Assembly: GCA_003996215.1 (NCBI GenBank)
Contig: QJPP01001590.1
Span: forward strand, 1-64,000
Source: Jaltomata sinuosa
Taxonomy: Eukaryota > Streptophyta > Magnoliopsida > Solanales > Solanaceae
Direction of reading: 5' to 3'
DNA: 64,000 nt
The stretch's first letter is position 1, and the number at the start of each line of letters is the position of its first letter. Shown here piece after piece: positions 45,980-58,192 of this stretch. The notes beneath the pieces are model-generated. The model was given only the letters and a program-made list of their open reading frames with translations. It made no database searches and had not been told where the DNA came from. Made by a program: the position numbers and the translations under genes.

Positions 45980-47402
45980 ACATCCACTACTAAAAAGACT
46001 TTCGTCCTCGAAAGCCAAGAAGAAGGGAGTACCTGAAGGCTCGAACAACTGCAGATACTGAGCACACAGCTCATTCTTGGTCTCCCAAGTAGCCTCCTCG
46101 ACCAGACGGTGCCTCCACTGAACTTTCACAACCAGAATCTCCCTAGATCTCTATCTCCTGATATCTCTGGCCAGAATAGCTATCGACTCCTCCACAAATG
46201 ACAAGCTCTCATCTAACTAAACCGAATCCCAATGCAACACATGAGACTCATCTGACACATACCGGCGCAATATCGAGACATGAAAAATTGGATGAACAAC
46301 TGAAAATATTGGAGGCAAGGCTAACATGTAGGCAACACTACTAACCCTCTACAAAATCTCAAATGGACTAATAAAACTGGGGCTAAGCTTGCCCCGCCGA
46401 CCAAATCTCACCACGCCCTTTACGGGCGATACTCGAAGGAAAACCAAGTAACCAACACTGAACTCCAAGGCACGAAGTCTATGATCAACGTAGCTCTTCT
46501 GCCTACTCTGGGCTGCTCTAAGTCTATCCTGAATCAAACGGACTCGGTCCAAGCAATCTCTAAGAAAATTTGTACTCTACGATCTGGACTCCAACCCGTC
46601 AAACCAACCAATCGGAAATCTGCAATGCGTACTATATAGAGCATCAAATAGTGCTATGCCAATGCTCGAATGGAAACTATTATTATACACAAACTCGTAC
46701 AATGGCACAAACTGATCCCATGAAACCCCAAAGTCAAGAACACAAGCCTGAAGCATGTCCTCCAGGACCTGAATAGTCCTCTCGGACTAGCCATCTGTCT
46801 GAGGGTGAAAGCAGTACTAAGCTGAACCTCTGTACCCAAATCTCTTTGTATAGTTCTCCAGAACTGAGATGTGAACTGAGTGTCGCGGTCTGAAATGATA
46901 GAAGCTAGGACCCCAAGCAACCGAACAACCTCACGAATGTAGATCTGAGCTAACCTCTCTGCCCCATAAGAAGTCTGAACTAGAAAGAAGTGTGCTGACT
47001 TAGTTAGCCTATCAATGATTACCCAAATAGAGTCAAACCCATGAGAAGTACGAGGCAAACTAACAACAAAGTCCATAGTAATACCTTCCCCCACTTTCAC
47101 TCAGGAATGGGAAGTCGCTGCATCAAACCACCCGGTCTTATATGCTCGAACATAACCTGATGACAGTTTAAGCACCGAGATACAAACTCTGCCACGTCCC
47201 GCTTCATACCACTCCACCAGTAAAGTTGTCTCAAATCTCTATACATCTTTGCGGTGCCCAGATGAATGGAATATCTGGAACAATGGGCCTCGTGAAGTAT
47301 CAACTGAATCAAATCACCAACCCTCGGAACACAAAGTTGACCATCATGCCTCGGAATACCATCAGAACCTAAAGTAGTCTGACTGGCCTCACCCCGAACT
47401 AC
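45980..47402 (-). pseudogene. A2 integrase with C-terminal chromodomain-like tail
   Basis: Zinc-binding domain at 47097-47312 (EAHCSRYSIHLGTAKMYRDL, CLNCHQ), core at 46654-47100 (TMDFVVSLPRTSHGFDSIWV, IISDRDTQFTSQFW with the second catalytic Asp). The frame then shifts before the catalytic Glu. 46349-46552 holds RAAQSRQKSYVDHR, KVGD-like and GKLSPSFISPFEIL segments. 45878-46129 holds a chromodomain-like VQWRHRLVEEATWE and the terminal FEDESLFSSG. The usual stop is absent (TGT for TGA), so that frame runs on into the LTR. Non-functional. Confidence 0.9.
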
Positions 47403-48880
47403 CTAATTAGGAAGGTCAAACAAACTCTGATCCTCGAACTGTTGACTCTGAATCTGATCAACTAGAGTAGATCGAACCTCAATACTGGCAAGAACTCTGC
47501 TGGGATCCGATAAGTCAAGCCTAACCAAATGGTTAGCCAAGGACTGGATGTCCAAGACCAACGGTCGCTCAGAAACTAAAAGTGAATCTAGGATGCCCAT
47601 ACTCACTGCCTTTCGACTCAAGGCATTCGCTATCACATTTGCCTTGCCCAGGTGGTAGAAAATAGTGAAATCATAGTCCTTCAGCAACTCAATCAATCTC
47701 CTTTGCCTCGAGTTCAGCTCGTGCTGACTCGTAATGTACTAAAGACTACGATGGTCTGTGAATATCTCACAATGAACTCTATATAGATAGTGCCTCTTGA
47801 TCTTGAGTGTGAAGACTACCTTCGCCAACTCCAAGTCATGAGTGGGGTAGTTGCACTCGTGAACCTTCAATTGCTTCGACGCATATGTTATCACTCGACC
47901 CTGCTGCGTCAACACACAACCAAGACCGACCCCTGAAGCATCACAATACACGGAGAAACTCTAACCCTCAACTGGTAAAGTCAACACTGGAGCTGAAGTC
48001 AATAAGGTCTTAAGCCTCTGGAAGCTATCCTCGCACTGATCCGACCACTGGAATGGGACATCCTTCCTAGTCAGCATTGTCAAGGGTGCTGCTATGGGAT
48101 TAAATCCCTCAACAAACCATCTATAGTACCCGGCTAACCCAACAAAGCTACGAACCTCAGTAGGAGTAGCAGGTCTAGGCCAATCACAAACCGCAGAAAT
48201 CTTACCCGGATCAACTTTAATCCAATCCTTAGACACCACGTATCCTAGGAATGCAACTGACTCAAACCAAAACTCACACTTTGAGAACTTGGCATAAAGC
48301 CGATGATTTCTCAAAGTCTGAAGTATAGTCCTCAAGTGTTGCTCATGCTCGTCCCTACTCCTCGAGTATATCAGGATGTCATCAATGAAGACTATCACAA
48401 ACATATCTAAATACGGGCTAAGCACTATGCATCAAATCCATAAAGGTTGCGGGGGCATCAGTCAACCTAAAAGATATCAGCAGGAACTCATAGTGGCCAT
48501 AACGTGTCTTGAATGCTGTCTTAGGGATGCCTCAGCCCTAATCCTCAACTGATGGTAGCCAAACCTTAAATCAATCTTCGAAAACACGACTGAACCCTGG
48601 AGATGATCAAACAAGTCATCAATCCTCGGCATCGGATACCTATTCTTCACTGTCACCTTATTCAACTACCGATAGTCAATACACATCCGCATCGAACCAT
48701 CCTTTTTCTTCATGAAGAGGACAGGAACACCCCAAGGAGACACGCTCGATCTAATGAACCCCTTAGCTAAGAAATGCTAGAGTTGATCATTAATCTCTCT
48801 CAACTCAGCAGGAGCCATACAGTAGGAAGGAATAGAAATGGTCCTAGTGCCGGCTCTAACTCAATGGCAGAATCAACATC
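47403..48880 (-). pseudogene. A2 reverse transcriptase and RNase H
   Basis: RT motifs: SPWGVPVLF near 48740, a premature stop after CIDYR (about 48668), FSKIDLRFGYHQLRIR (48477-48665), then a frameshift, then the active site FIDDILIYS (47961-48425 frame) and VRSFVGLAGYYRWF. RNase H at 47739-47951 has CDASGVGLG, HDLELA and FTDHRSL. After a further break comes YHLGKANVIANALSR (47403-47696), where the conserved Asp of ADALSR is Asn. Several lesions are therefore independent. Confidence 0.92.
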
Positions 48881-49440
48881 TCTATAAGGAGGAAGGCCTG
48901 GCAGGTCAGTAGGAAACACATATAGGAAGTCTCTAACCACAAGAATGGACTCAGGGGATGTAGGGTCAGCACTAGCATCTCAGACATCTGCTAGATAAGC
49001 TATACACCCACGAGAAATCAACTTCCTAGATCGTAAACAAGAGATGATCCCAGATGGTGCATGGCTAACGGAACCCTGCCACACAATCGGGGACACACCG
49101 GGCACGTCTATGGTAACGGTCTTGGCATAATAATCCAAAACCATATGGTGCAGGGGATAACCAGTCCATGCCTAGTATCAAATCAAAGTCTAATATAACA
49201 AGTATCATCATGTCAACCCAAGTCTCCAAATCACCAACAGATATCACACAAGATCTCATAATCTGATCCACTACTAAAGAATCTCCTACTAGGGTCAAAA
49301 TAGAAACAACAACAGATAATGGCTCACTAGCCAATCCTAAACAAGGCAGAAAATAGGCAGATTTATATGAGGAAGTAGAACTAGGATCAAACAAAACTTA
49401 AGCTGGCTGACGATATACAGAAATCATACATGTGATCACA
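48881..49440 (-). pseudogene. A2 protease
   Basis: The 49065-49394 frame contains the retropepsin region, but the active-site Gly is Ser (FDPSSTSSY for DPGSTYSY in A1). A stop lies just before it (TAA near 49397). It continues to LDFDLILGMDWLSP. It would cleave Gag-Pol if intact. The remaining DNA to 48881 is the link to reverse transcriptase, without a continuous frame. Confidence 0.85.
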
Positions 49441-50992
49441 GCATTCGAGGCCTCTACCTCCGGTCTCCCAGGGAATGCAGAGAGCTGATGATGACCTCCA
49501 CCTGCCCGACTGCTATCTCTACCACCTGCTCTGCCACATGGGGAACCTCCTCTAGACAGACCACCACCGCCTGTAGCCGGAGGCTGAACTGCTCATAATG
49601 GCTTGGTCGGCTGAACTGTACCCTGTTGGGGGCAATCTCTAGCAAAGTGACCAACCACACCATAAGTATAACAAGCCCCTGATGACCTACTCGGTCGGGA
49701 TGAACCAGCAGAACCCAAATGGCCACCACAGCCTTATGCCTCAAAAGTTGTACCCCTCGAAGACTGCCCGTTATAGCCCTGATGGCTGCTCTGACCCTGC
49801 TCAAACTGGGTACTACAAAAAGTCTAGAGTGAAGCCTGAACCGGTCGACTAGACTGACCCTGGTACTGCTATGGCTGATAACCTTAGCCCCACTGGCTTG
49901 AACCTCTATCACTATGCCTGTAACCACTGTAGCCACCCTGATGTCGAGGCCTCTTATCTCTGGCCCCGGTGACATAACGACGTGAATCCTCAACTATATG
50001 GGCATAATCCGCAATGGCCTAGAATGACCGACCGCTAGCAACCAGTATCTCTGCAGGCTCTCTGAACTCTCTCCATTGCCCCCAAACAAATCTACAAACC
50101 CTGTCCGCCTCAGTAGGCATAATCATGGCTCCAAACGAAGCGAGCTAATGGAAATGGGTCTCATACTCTGAGACGGTCATAGAATCCTGAGAAAGTCTAG
50201 TGAACTCCTCCCTCCGACTCTCTCTGTCACTCTGCGGTAAGAACTTAGCCATAAAGGCCTCATAAAACTCGAACCAGGTCAAGAGAGGTGATATAGAAGG
50301 TCTACAAGCAACTTGTGCCCTCCACCATAACTTTGCTAGACCGTCCAGCTGAAAGGTAGTATATCTAACCTCGTGAGTATCCAATAAGCCCAAATGATGT
50401 AGCATCTCCTCACAGGTGGTGATAAAGTCATGTTGGTCCTGACCTTGTGTACCAGCAAATCTCAGCGGTGCCAATCTCAAAAACCTACCCAAGGCCTTCT
50501 GCTCTATCTCTGTCATAGTAGGGCGAGATCAGGAGGTTGGGAAACCGATAGAACTGGAATAACCTCAGCACGGGGAGCCACAGTAGCAGGTTGCGCTTTT
50601 GAACTTTGAACACCCAGCGCTACCCCCTGTGCGGATGTCTGGGCTATCTCAGAAGGATGCTCCCTAATCATACCCAATAGCTTAAGTAACAAACCCTGAA
50701 TATCTGAAGACTGAGCTGGGGTTGAGGCTGGCACAGAAGCTGGTACTGGAACTGGTACTGGAGCTGGTGGTACCTGGGCTGTCCCCGGGTCCATATGTTA
50801 CTGCTCTCGAGCTAATTCTGGCTCATAGTCGTACTTTGGCCCTACCTCAACCCTAGCAGCCCTAGCTGATGCCATTGTTCTAGGGTGACCTCTACCCTTA
50901 CCCTTATGACCTCCCCGACCCCTAGCTAGAGTCGGAGGTGCAGGGGTAGGAGGCTCTCCTCTGCCTGAACCTGACGATCTTGTACGAACCAT
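49441..50992 (-). pseudogene. A2 gag
   Basis: Start at 50992 (MVRTRSSGSGRGEPPTP), a stop at 50798-50800 in the same frame, and resumption as MDPGTAQVPPAP. A frameshift lies near 50520, then the capsid core at 50145-50516 (ALGRFLRLAPLRFAGT, EEMLHHLGLLDTHE, KLWWRAQVACRP, TVSEYETHFH). Later parts (49454-50140) have stops. The zinc knuckle near 49630-49680 has Tyr for the second Cys (CYTYGVVGHFARDC). Arg/Gly-rich N-terminus and Gln/Ser-rich tail are as in A1. Confidence 0.9.
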
Positions 50993-51190
50993 CTACGAAA
51001 GCGTGAACCAGAACAAATGAGATTTCCAGGGACTTTATAGGATAGTACGCACGAAAGAGAAGCAAGAGAAGTCCATTTTCCCTAAGATTTCACTATAGCC
51101 TCCTGAAGATTGGGTACGTACATCTCCGCCCTAATCCGTAGGACTCTACTAGACATTGGCTCCTATATCGATGACACCGGTGAACCTAGA

Positions 51191-51202
51191 GCTCTGATAC
51201 CA
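51191..51202 (-). other. A2 primer binding site (tRNA-iMet)
   Basis: Minus strand TGGTATCAGAGC, three bases from the LTR edge at 51206. Confidence 0.88.
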
Positions 51203-51205
51203 AGT

Positions 51206-54200
51206 TGTCTTGAGCTAATTTCTCGGTCATGATGGCACCAATAACCCCTCCAGTAGGCGAACCAATTCCTGTAGCCTGGAATGGTTAGTAATGGGCTACC
51301 TTCTAACAGTTTAAGTGGAAAAACAAATAAATAAGTGGAAGCAAGGGAACGATATGAAGAAAATAGATAACTAGAGAAATATAAATACAAAGCAAAAGCT
51401 AAACCACCCAAAACCTAGTATCATAGCGTATAAGAGCCCAATCTACATAAAGAGTACAAAGGATCAAAAAGTAATATACATACACCATGTCTCCGAAGCT
51501 ATAAGAGTACAAAATATACAAAAATATAAACTAGAGTCAAGCTCCGGTCGCCAAGAGCTCACCCTCAGTCTGGACGTCACAAAAACAGCACCCCGCATGA
51601 TTCTTTGGCGCTCTAACGATGATGGCCCACACTAGGATCTGCACCAGAAGATTCAGAGTGTAGAGTGAGCACCAAATGCAAATCATAAGGTACCCAGTAG
51701 GTATCATAGGATGACTGGGCACATATAAGGTAAAAGAGCAATAGCAGAAAGAATAGAAGTAAAAAGTTACAAAAATTAACAAAAAGGTACACAAGAACTA
51801 GACCAGAGGGAAGACAATGGAAAGCAACATACAAGGCTAGAAAGTAGAACATATACACAACAGGCAAGTGTGAAAGTAAGAACGATGCACCTGGTATCCT
51901 CGAAAAAATAATATATATGCAGCAGTTCTAAAAATGGACGGTATAGCAGTAACCTCAAGAATAAAGTATGGGAGAGAAGAATAATGGTAGACATGCTTGA
52001 AAAATAGGAATTAGTAACCAACCAAAACATACCAATCTCAAATCCAGAAGTAACAGCCTAGCAGTACCCAAATTCCATACTTATAACTGTAAAACAGAAT
52101 AATTCTGAAATCAAATAAGGAGAGTCTAGCTACAGTCTCCCAGCCGCCCATACAACCGAGAAACGCAATCAAGTGAAAACAAACCCTCCGGCATCCTATA
52201 CTACCAGAGCATATAATCAACAAACAACAAACAAGGGTGGAATCTCAAACAATGTATGATATGATGCATGATAACCTCAAGGTGAAATAGAACTCTGTAT
52301 GTACCTCCTCCGGTGCCGATCGGGACTAGTAGGTAGGTTCCATGGAAGGACACAACTCGTATACCTCTACTCCACCATATACCCTCCCCCCAGCACACGC
52401 AGCCCAAAGCCTCAGGCCCAGAGAGGCGAGGTCCATGGAGGTCTCAGACCCCATACTAAAACTCAGAATCAAAATGTGTCCTCCGAAATCGAGTCCGGGT
52501 TCAAGCCAGTGGCTAAGTCTCAAATATGCATGCCTAGACCCTGTCTTGGACTAAAGCAGTGAAAAGATGTCTCAAAAACCCCTCCAAGGGTGCCCGAGCA
52601 TAACCGGGTCTAAAATAGTAGTAAAATATCTCAGATGCTCGACCCGACCGAGCCTAAAGTCATTTCAAATTAGTAAGAAAACTCAGCTAGCACTCCGACG
52701 CGATCGAGTTTAGCAATAGTAGTAAGATAATGATAAAAACCATATTTTAAATCTCCCTTTTACCCCAAGAAGATCCACGTATCAAGTCAAATCATTTCCA
52801 AATCCAATTACATTGAAAATGGGCCCCCGGGGTCATGCAAGTTTAAGAAAACAGTCCCAGTAGGCCCGAAGCCCAAATTGTAGTAAAATGTGGGAAAATC
52901 GCTTTATATGCATGGAAATGATATGATCAACACACAATTGCCGCGCAACAGCTCACAATAACCTATCGGCCCTGTACAGGCCCCCAAAGCTAGTCAGCAA
53001 GCATAACCAGCCTAGAAGGATAATTCTATGTCCGGGGCTCGCAGACATTCCCAATGATCCCACCATCTATGTTCCAGAGTCAACAAGGCCTCACAAGACC
53101 AACAGGGTAATAATATCAAGTAATAAGTGTACTACACACAACAGAAGAAAGAAGTCGGATGGATCATAGAAAAGCGGTCAAGGTCTGTGGTACCAACCTA
53201 ATAACCCAACCCAAGGACGCCAACTAGTATAATTTTACCCGATATATGCTATGTCTAGGAGTTTAAATCACAACCTACCTGTCATCGACAAGCTGCGAGA
53301 ACGACGATATACGGGGCTGAGCTTCTCTGAGAAGCTTCAAACGAGAATCAAACTATCAAATTCATAAATAAAACATTAAAATGAGTCTAACGATACCCAT
53401 GTTGCTACAATTTTAGCCAGGTCGATATCTGCGTCAAAAGCAGGCCCATGGAGCCCACACCCAAAACCAAAAATGAAACAAACCAAGACGACCTCAACGA
53501 TGCCAAGAAGGCATCCAAATTTAAGCACAATTGGCCAAGGGAAAGGTGCCAAAATTGCCTGCAAAAGTTGGGGTTTAAAGAATAGAATTTCGTAAATAAA
53601 AATAGAAATTAAGCAAGAATTACTTACCACAAGGATGGAATTCAGGCCAAGACGAAGAATTCTTCACTCTCACGAGTATGCACAAGCTTAGAGGCAGCCA
53701 CTACCACAAAATCCAAGCTTTGGATATGAGCATCAATGGAGGAATTTTAGAGAAAAGACAAAGAAGCAAGTTGGGGAAGAAGACTTACCAGGATACGAAG
53801 GAGCACGGATAATCGATGAACAATTAATTCCCCAAGGCTTAGAACTTAATTGGAGCAAATGGTGGAGAGAATTTTGAGTTTTAGGGTGAGAAAGGTGTGG
53901 AGAAATGGCTAGAAAAATAAACATTCAGCAATTTATAGCTGCTGAAAAATGACCAGCACCATCGGGGCTGAAGTCCTGCCACAAAACACCGCGATCGCGC
54001 TGCCTGGGCGCCGTTGGCGCTGAAGGCTGGCCTGCAACAATTTTTTTGCAATTTTAAAAAACTCTCCAGGGAAATCCGGGCACAATCGAAACTCGATATT
54101 CAGAAACAAATAATACTAATAGAGGGGAAACAACGTTTCAGACTCAACGGAATTGATGAAACTTCCATACGAGGTCATTTCGGAGAAATGTTGACCCAAG

Positions 54201-54701
54201 TCAACACTAACGAAAAGGAACTCAAAGGCTCGAAATGAGTTCATCTCACTCGAAACCCAAACAACTACCTTTCTAACCCAAACTCAACATTCCAGAGCTG
54301 ATGGAATCGTCAGATTTTGAATTCGACACTTTAATCATCGCAAGTCACCCGAAGTTACACTTTCAACTCCAAATAACCTGAAAACTAAGAGAACAACACA
54401 AAACCCATACCGGAAGTTGTCAGGCCTCAACTAAAGGTCCAACTAGACCAAACTCAATGCTCCGGAGCTAATGGAATTATCAGAATTCAATTTCGAGCAT
54501 GTTAGCTAAGAATGTTGACTAAAGTCAATGATATTCTAAGTTTAAGCTCTAAAACAGGCAAATGACCCAAACGACCAAACGAATGACCAAGGCACCAAAC
54601 TACCAGTCCCAGCAAGCCATAAATGATTTAGGACCACTATAAAAAATCTCTAACAGTATAATAAATACATAAATGCGAAGATAACCAAAAGGGTCATCAC
54701 A
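51206..54701 (-). repeat. A2 5' LTR
   Basis: Begins TGTCTTGAGCTAATTTC (decayed from TGTCACGACCC) and ends GGGTCATCACA. It has TATA-like ATTTATA (minus TATAAAT) at 53931-53937 with the palindromic cluster at 53938-54040. No coding potential. Confidence 0.93.
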
Positions 54702-56600
54702 ACTCCACTCTCTAGATTAAGCAAACTTGACAGTGAATGATAAATGTTAAAAAAATTGCTCATGATATTATTGAGAAATCTTATATTTTTGGTGAGCATA
54801 ATATGTAGGATGATCTGATGACTTTGAGATTGGTCTCAACCAAATCTCAGACAATGAAGTAAGTATTCATGTTCTGCTAGAAGGAACAGTTAATGGAACA
54901 TACCCTAACACTGATCCTTCTAGACTTGAGCATGGTTTGGAAGATTCAGGGGGAACAAGTTTTGAGATGGAATCAAACACAGAAGATGAAATAATTGGAT
55001 GGAATAACCCCTGGAACTATTTTAGACGTTCAGCTGAATGAACAAATAATAAAAACTCACATGAGTTAAACTTAAGGCCCTAGAAGCACCAAAGCACTAA
55101 GCAGGGAATATTTTGAAAAATTTAGACCCTGTGATAACAGAGATAAATTGAACATTGAGTACATGACCTATCCCTCGATGATTGGCTAGAAAAGCAAATA
55201 TTCTTAAAAAACATTATTGTATAATGGGTCAAGAATAATTTAATATCTAGCTCAACCTTTGTATGGTAAATCACACACTCACATAGGACAAGTAACTATT
55301 TTTTGAAAGAATGTCTGTTGATATTGCCCTTATTATCCAATCTTGATGCCCACATGCGAGAATTGAACAAAGGACAGAAAAGAGGTTCGAACAGAGTCAT
55401 GTATGCATCTCAAATTTTGACTAAGTATTAATATTATTCAATTAAATTGTTTGATCAAGTGCCCATTTATTTATTCAAGAAACCTTCTCCCCAAATTATT
55501 CCAATCTTGTACCATCAACACATGTTCCAAATTAACCTTTATTTTTTTCTTTGACCAAATAGAGATTAATATGAAACATGTGCAAAAAGCCAAAATTCAA
55601 AAAGAATTTTCTTTGTTGGTTGAGTGAGATAAGGATATAGAGATGGAAGATAAATTTGATGTGGAAAAGTACTCTAACATTAAGGGGGAACCAAAAAAAA
55701 GAAGAAGGGAAGAATAGTTTAAAAAAAAGGAAAAAGAATAGTGGAAGGAAAATGAAAAAAAAAATATGGACATAAGTATGGAAAATAACATGGAGATGAA
55801 GTTGGATTGTTTGGATACAAATGTGTTGGGGAGATTTTTAATATTCTTTTTAGCATAAACTCGTTGAGTTTAAGAAATTGGCTTATTTGGAGAAAATCAT
55901 CTGGTATGGAATGCACTGTTTACTCTGTTCCTTTCAGTGTTCCAGTGGGATCACAGACCAATAATGTTATAATTGATATTGTCCTCTTAGATCAGAAAAA
56001 AAAGTCTTTCTTAACTTGTTAGGATTCAGGAGAATAGTGCTACAAATGAAGAACTTCTGGAGAAGAGGCACAATGATCTTCTTGCCTTGCTCTAAGGTTA
56101 ACACTCAGTTTTTGCCCAGCATATCACCCACTTCATCCACTTGTCCAAACCAAAGTTGTGACCTAAACTTTTTTTTACCCTTGTTTCATTGAATAATATT
56201 AGTACTTGGCCATTATTTTTATGTAACTAACTTCAACTTCTAATCATTCTTTGGTCCATACTTGTCTGTGGTAAACTTTTAAGGATGGCCAATATCAATA
56301 GATTAACTTTTTAGAAATTCAAAGAATTATATCTTTTATGTTTGATGTCCCTGTGGTGGAGAGTTAGGTATCTCAAAATGTTTGATCTTTATTTCGAGCA
56401 TGTTTCTTTGAAGAACTTCTTTTTAATGATGCCAAAAGGGGAAGATAAATGTGCTTATCTATATTAGTGTAATCATGTAACATCTAAAGGTCTGGTTCAT
56501 ATTTCTGCAAGTAAAAAATAGTGACAAGTTTTTGGGTGAATATGTTATGTGTCTTAGTTAAAAAAAACACGACAAACAAATTTTATTTGTCATCATCAGA
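54702..56600 (+). other. E 3' interior, unrecognised
   Basis: Continues E after A2 (ACTCC duplication at 54702-54706). It is AT-rich with stops in all frames. I find no copia integrase, reverse transcriptase or RNase H signature. The longest frame, 55807-56022, encodes 71 residues unlike anything I know. Purine-rich AAAAAG runs at 55680-55790. The segment may be an env-like or 3' region of a SIRE element after deletion of pol; that is a guess. Confidence 0.45.
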
Positions 56601-56611
56601 AAGGGGGAATT
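56601..56611 (+). other. E polypurine tract
   Basis: AAGGGGGAATT directly before the LTR start TGTTGAGTATG at 56612; the tract primes plus-strand DNA synthesis. The neighbouring CATCATCAGAAAGGGGG is typical of SIRE-type elements. Confidence 0.8.
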
Positions 56612-56724
56612 TGTTGAGTATGATTTTGATGATGATAAATAAAATATGTTTGTCCGAAAGTCTATTTCTATTCATAGACTTTTGGAAAAATAATAAGGAT
56701 AACAATAAAGTAATTTGGAAATAT
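56612..56724 (+). repeat. E 3' LTR, first 113 bp
   Basis: TGTTGAGTATGATTTTGATG onward, cut at 56724 by F. The remainder would lie beyond F, outside or at the right edge of the window. Confidence 0.75.
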
Positions 56725-58192
56725 TGATAAGCCCAAATAACACCTCCAAAAAGGAAGTATAAAGAGGTCGTTGATCAAATATAGAACCTAACCAAGGTTA
56801 GGGTCGATCCCATATGTACTATGGTAGGACCTAGATCAACTGTGTGTACTTACGCTCTTAGCCATCTTATTTCCCTAATGGAGAGTTTTAAATAAAAAGT
56901 AATGTTTGTAAAATATCAAGTAACAAGTAATAACAAGTATTAGTTTTGTTGTATTTCAGAGAGAGAATGGACTTGGACTGTGTTCTCCATGAGTTCATAA
57001 TGCAGTAAGGCGCCGTACTAGCAATCTGTTCTAGTGCTTAACATGTAAGATCGGTAAGTTAAGTTTAACTAAATAGTTGGTCCCCTAGATAAAAGAATTT
57101 TACCACATAACTTGATCCGCTTACGGGTGTATGTTTTACTAACCCTTACCTTCGATCCCAAATTAGCGATTCCCGGACAAGGTCAAGCTATTAGATGAGG
57201 GTTGGCAGCCTCAAATCTTCGTTGTAACATCCCTTTTCCTATTTGTTACCCCCTTGGTCTAGAAAGTAAGAATAAGGTGAGTTATAACATTACGCACCAT
57301 TAAAAAGCAATCAAAGTGAAGAAAAGAACAATACATGCATAAACACTTTCCTAGAATTGCTAAGTACTTTGTCTACATTGTTAATTTGTAATGGTTCTCA
57401 CAACCCTAGTTGTGGATTTAGATACTCATGTTCATAAGTAAATAATCAAAATTTGTTGAAGAATTCATAATCATATACTTACAAGATGGAATTAAAAAAT
57501 CAAGAATCTTGAATTATTAAAGAAGAATCAATAATCAAGAATCAATGGATGAAATAATCTCCCAAAATCAAGAACAAAGTAATACTCAATGTTTTCTAAG
57601 TAATCTCTAACAAATAATAGAGCATAAAATGTAAAAGAAAACCTAAGAAAAGTATTTACAGACATTACAAATCCCATCCTAATTAAACTAGGAGAACTGG
57701 AGTCAGTAGCTTTCACTAACCCAATCTATGGTCCATGGTTCCATATACGGACCATGGAAGCACTTCTTGGAACTCGACAATTTTTTCATCTTACAGATTC
57801 AATTCCACGAAGTCATTTCATGGCTCGTGGAAAGTCTTTATGGAATCAGGCTTTTTTGCATGATCTCTGATTCAGGTCCACGAATAAGATCCATGGCTCG
57901 TAGATGGGTCCATGGATCGTGGATACCTATTGTAGAATCAGGCTTCATGGTTCCTTTGCAGTATCAGATCTATGAATGACTTCCATGACTCGTGGATGCA
58001 TTCACGACTCATGGAGTTGAGATGTGGAAGTCAGTTCTGCCCCTTTTTGCAGTCTTTTTTTGTACTTAGCTTCTGAACCTAGTTTTCCTGCAAACAAACT
58101 CAAAAACACATCAAATATACTAAAAATCGCTAAAGAATATACTCCAATTCAAAGTTTTAAGCGTCGAAGTACCATAAAACTATGAAATATTA
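56725..58192 (-). repeat. F 3' LTR
   Basis: 1468 bp, ending near AAATATTA where G has CACATCA. It shares with G the middle phrases CTCACAACCCTAGTTG and TACTCATG. It carries a palindromic cluster at 57723-58022 and a decayed TATA-like TGTAAATA at 57653-57660 (minus strand). Confidence 0.8.
57723..58022 (-). repeat. Palindromic-word cluster of LTR F (CCATGG / CCACGA words)
   Basis: Repeated GGTCCATGG, CGGACCATGG, CATGGCTCGTGG and CCATGGATCGTGG, interspersed with GAATCAGG-like words. It lies upstream of the TATA-like site, as in G, but with a different vocabulary from G. Confidence 0.75.

Larger units (their letters stand above)
42485..54701 (-). mobile_element. A2: full-length Ty3/gypsy chromovirus, 12.2 kb
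   Basis: LTRs 42485-45979 (3495 bp) and 51206-54701 (3496 bp), with target duplication ACTCC at 42480-42484 and 54702-54706. A tRNA-iMet primer site lies at 51191-51202, and a complete gag-protease-RT-RNase H-integrase-chromodomain order sits in a 5.2-kb interior on the minus strand. Long LTRs, iMet primer and chromodomain-like tail suggest the Tekay/Del lineage. Every gene has stops or shifts. It is the best template for reading A1 and the ends of D. It inserted into copia element E. Confidence 0.95.
22831..56724 (+). mobile_element. E: SIRE/Maximus-like Ty1/copia element, host of C and A2
   Basis: Plus-strand element: end of a 5' LTR, tRNA-iMet primer site (23367-23378), copia-type gag, polypurine tract (56601-56611) and the start of a 3' LTR (56612 TGTTGAGTATG). 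Gag is interrupted by C at 24133-41204 and the part after the protease start by A2 at 42485-54701. F interrupts the 3' LTR at 56725. With the inserts removed I find no integrase, reverse transcriptase or RNase H, so E was internally deleted or is extremely decayed. The 5' LTR begins abruptly at the CACTA-1 tip, suggesting CACTA-1 inserted into it. Confidence 0.75.

Noticed and set aside
45985..45997. Second CACTACTAAAAAG match
   Set aside because: Same explanation: pol C-terminus of A2, homologous to the D copy.
55807..56022. 71-codon plus-strand open frame as an env-like gene of E
   Set aside because: Too short, no signal peptide or transmembrane segment, no recognisable motif.
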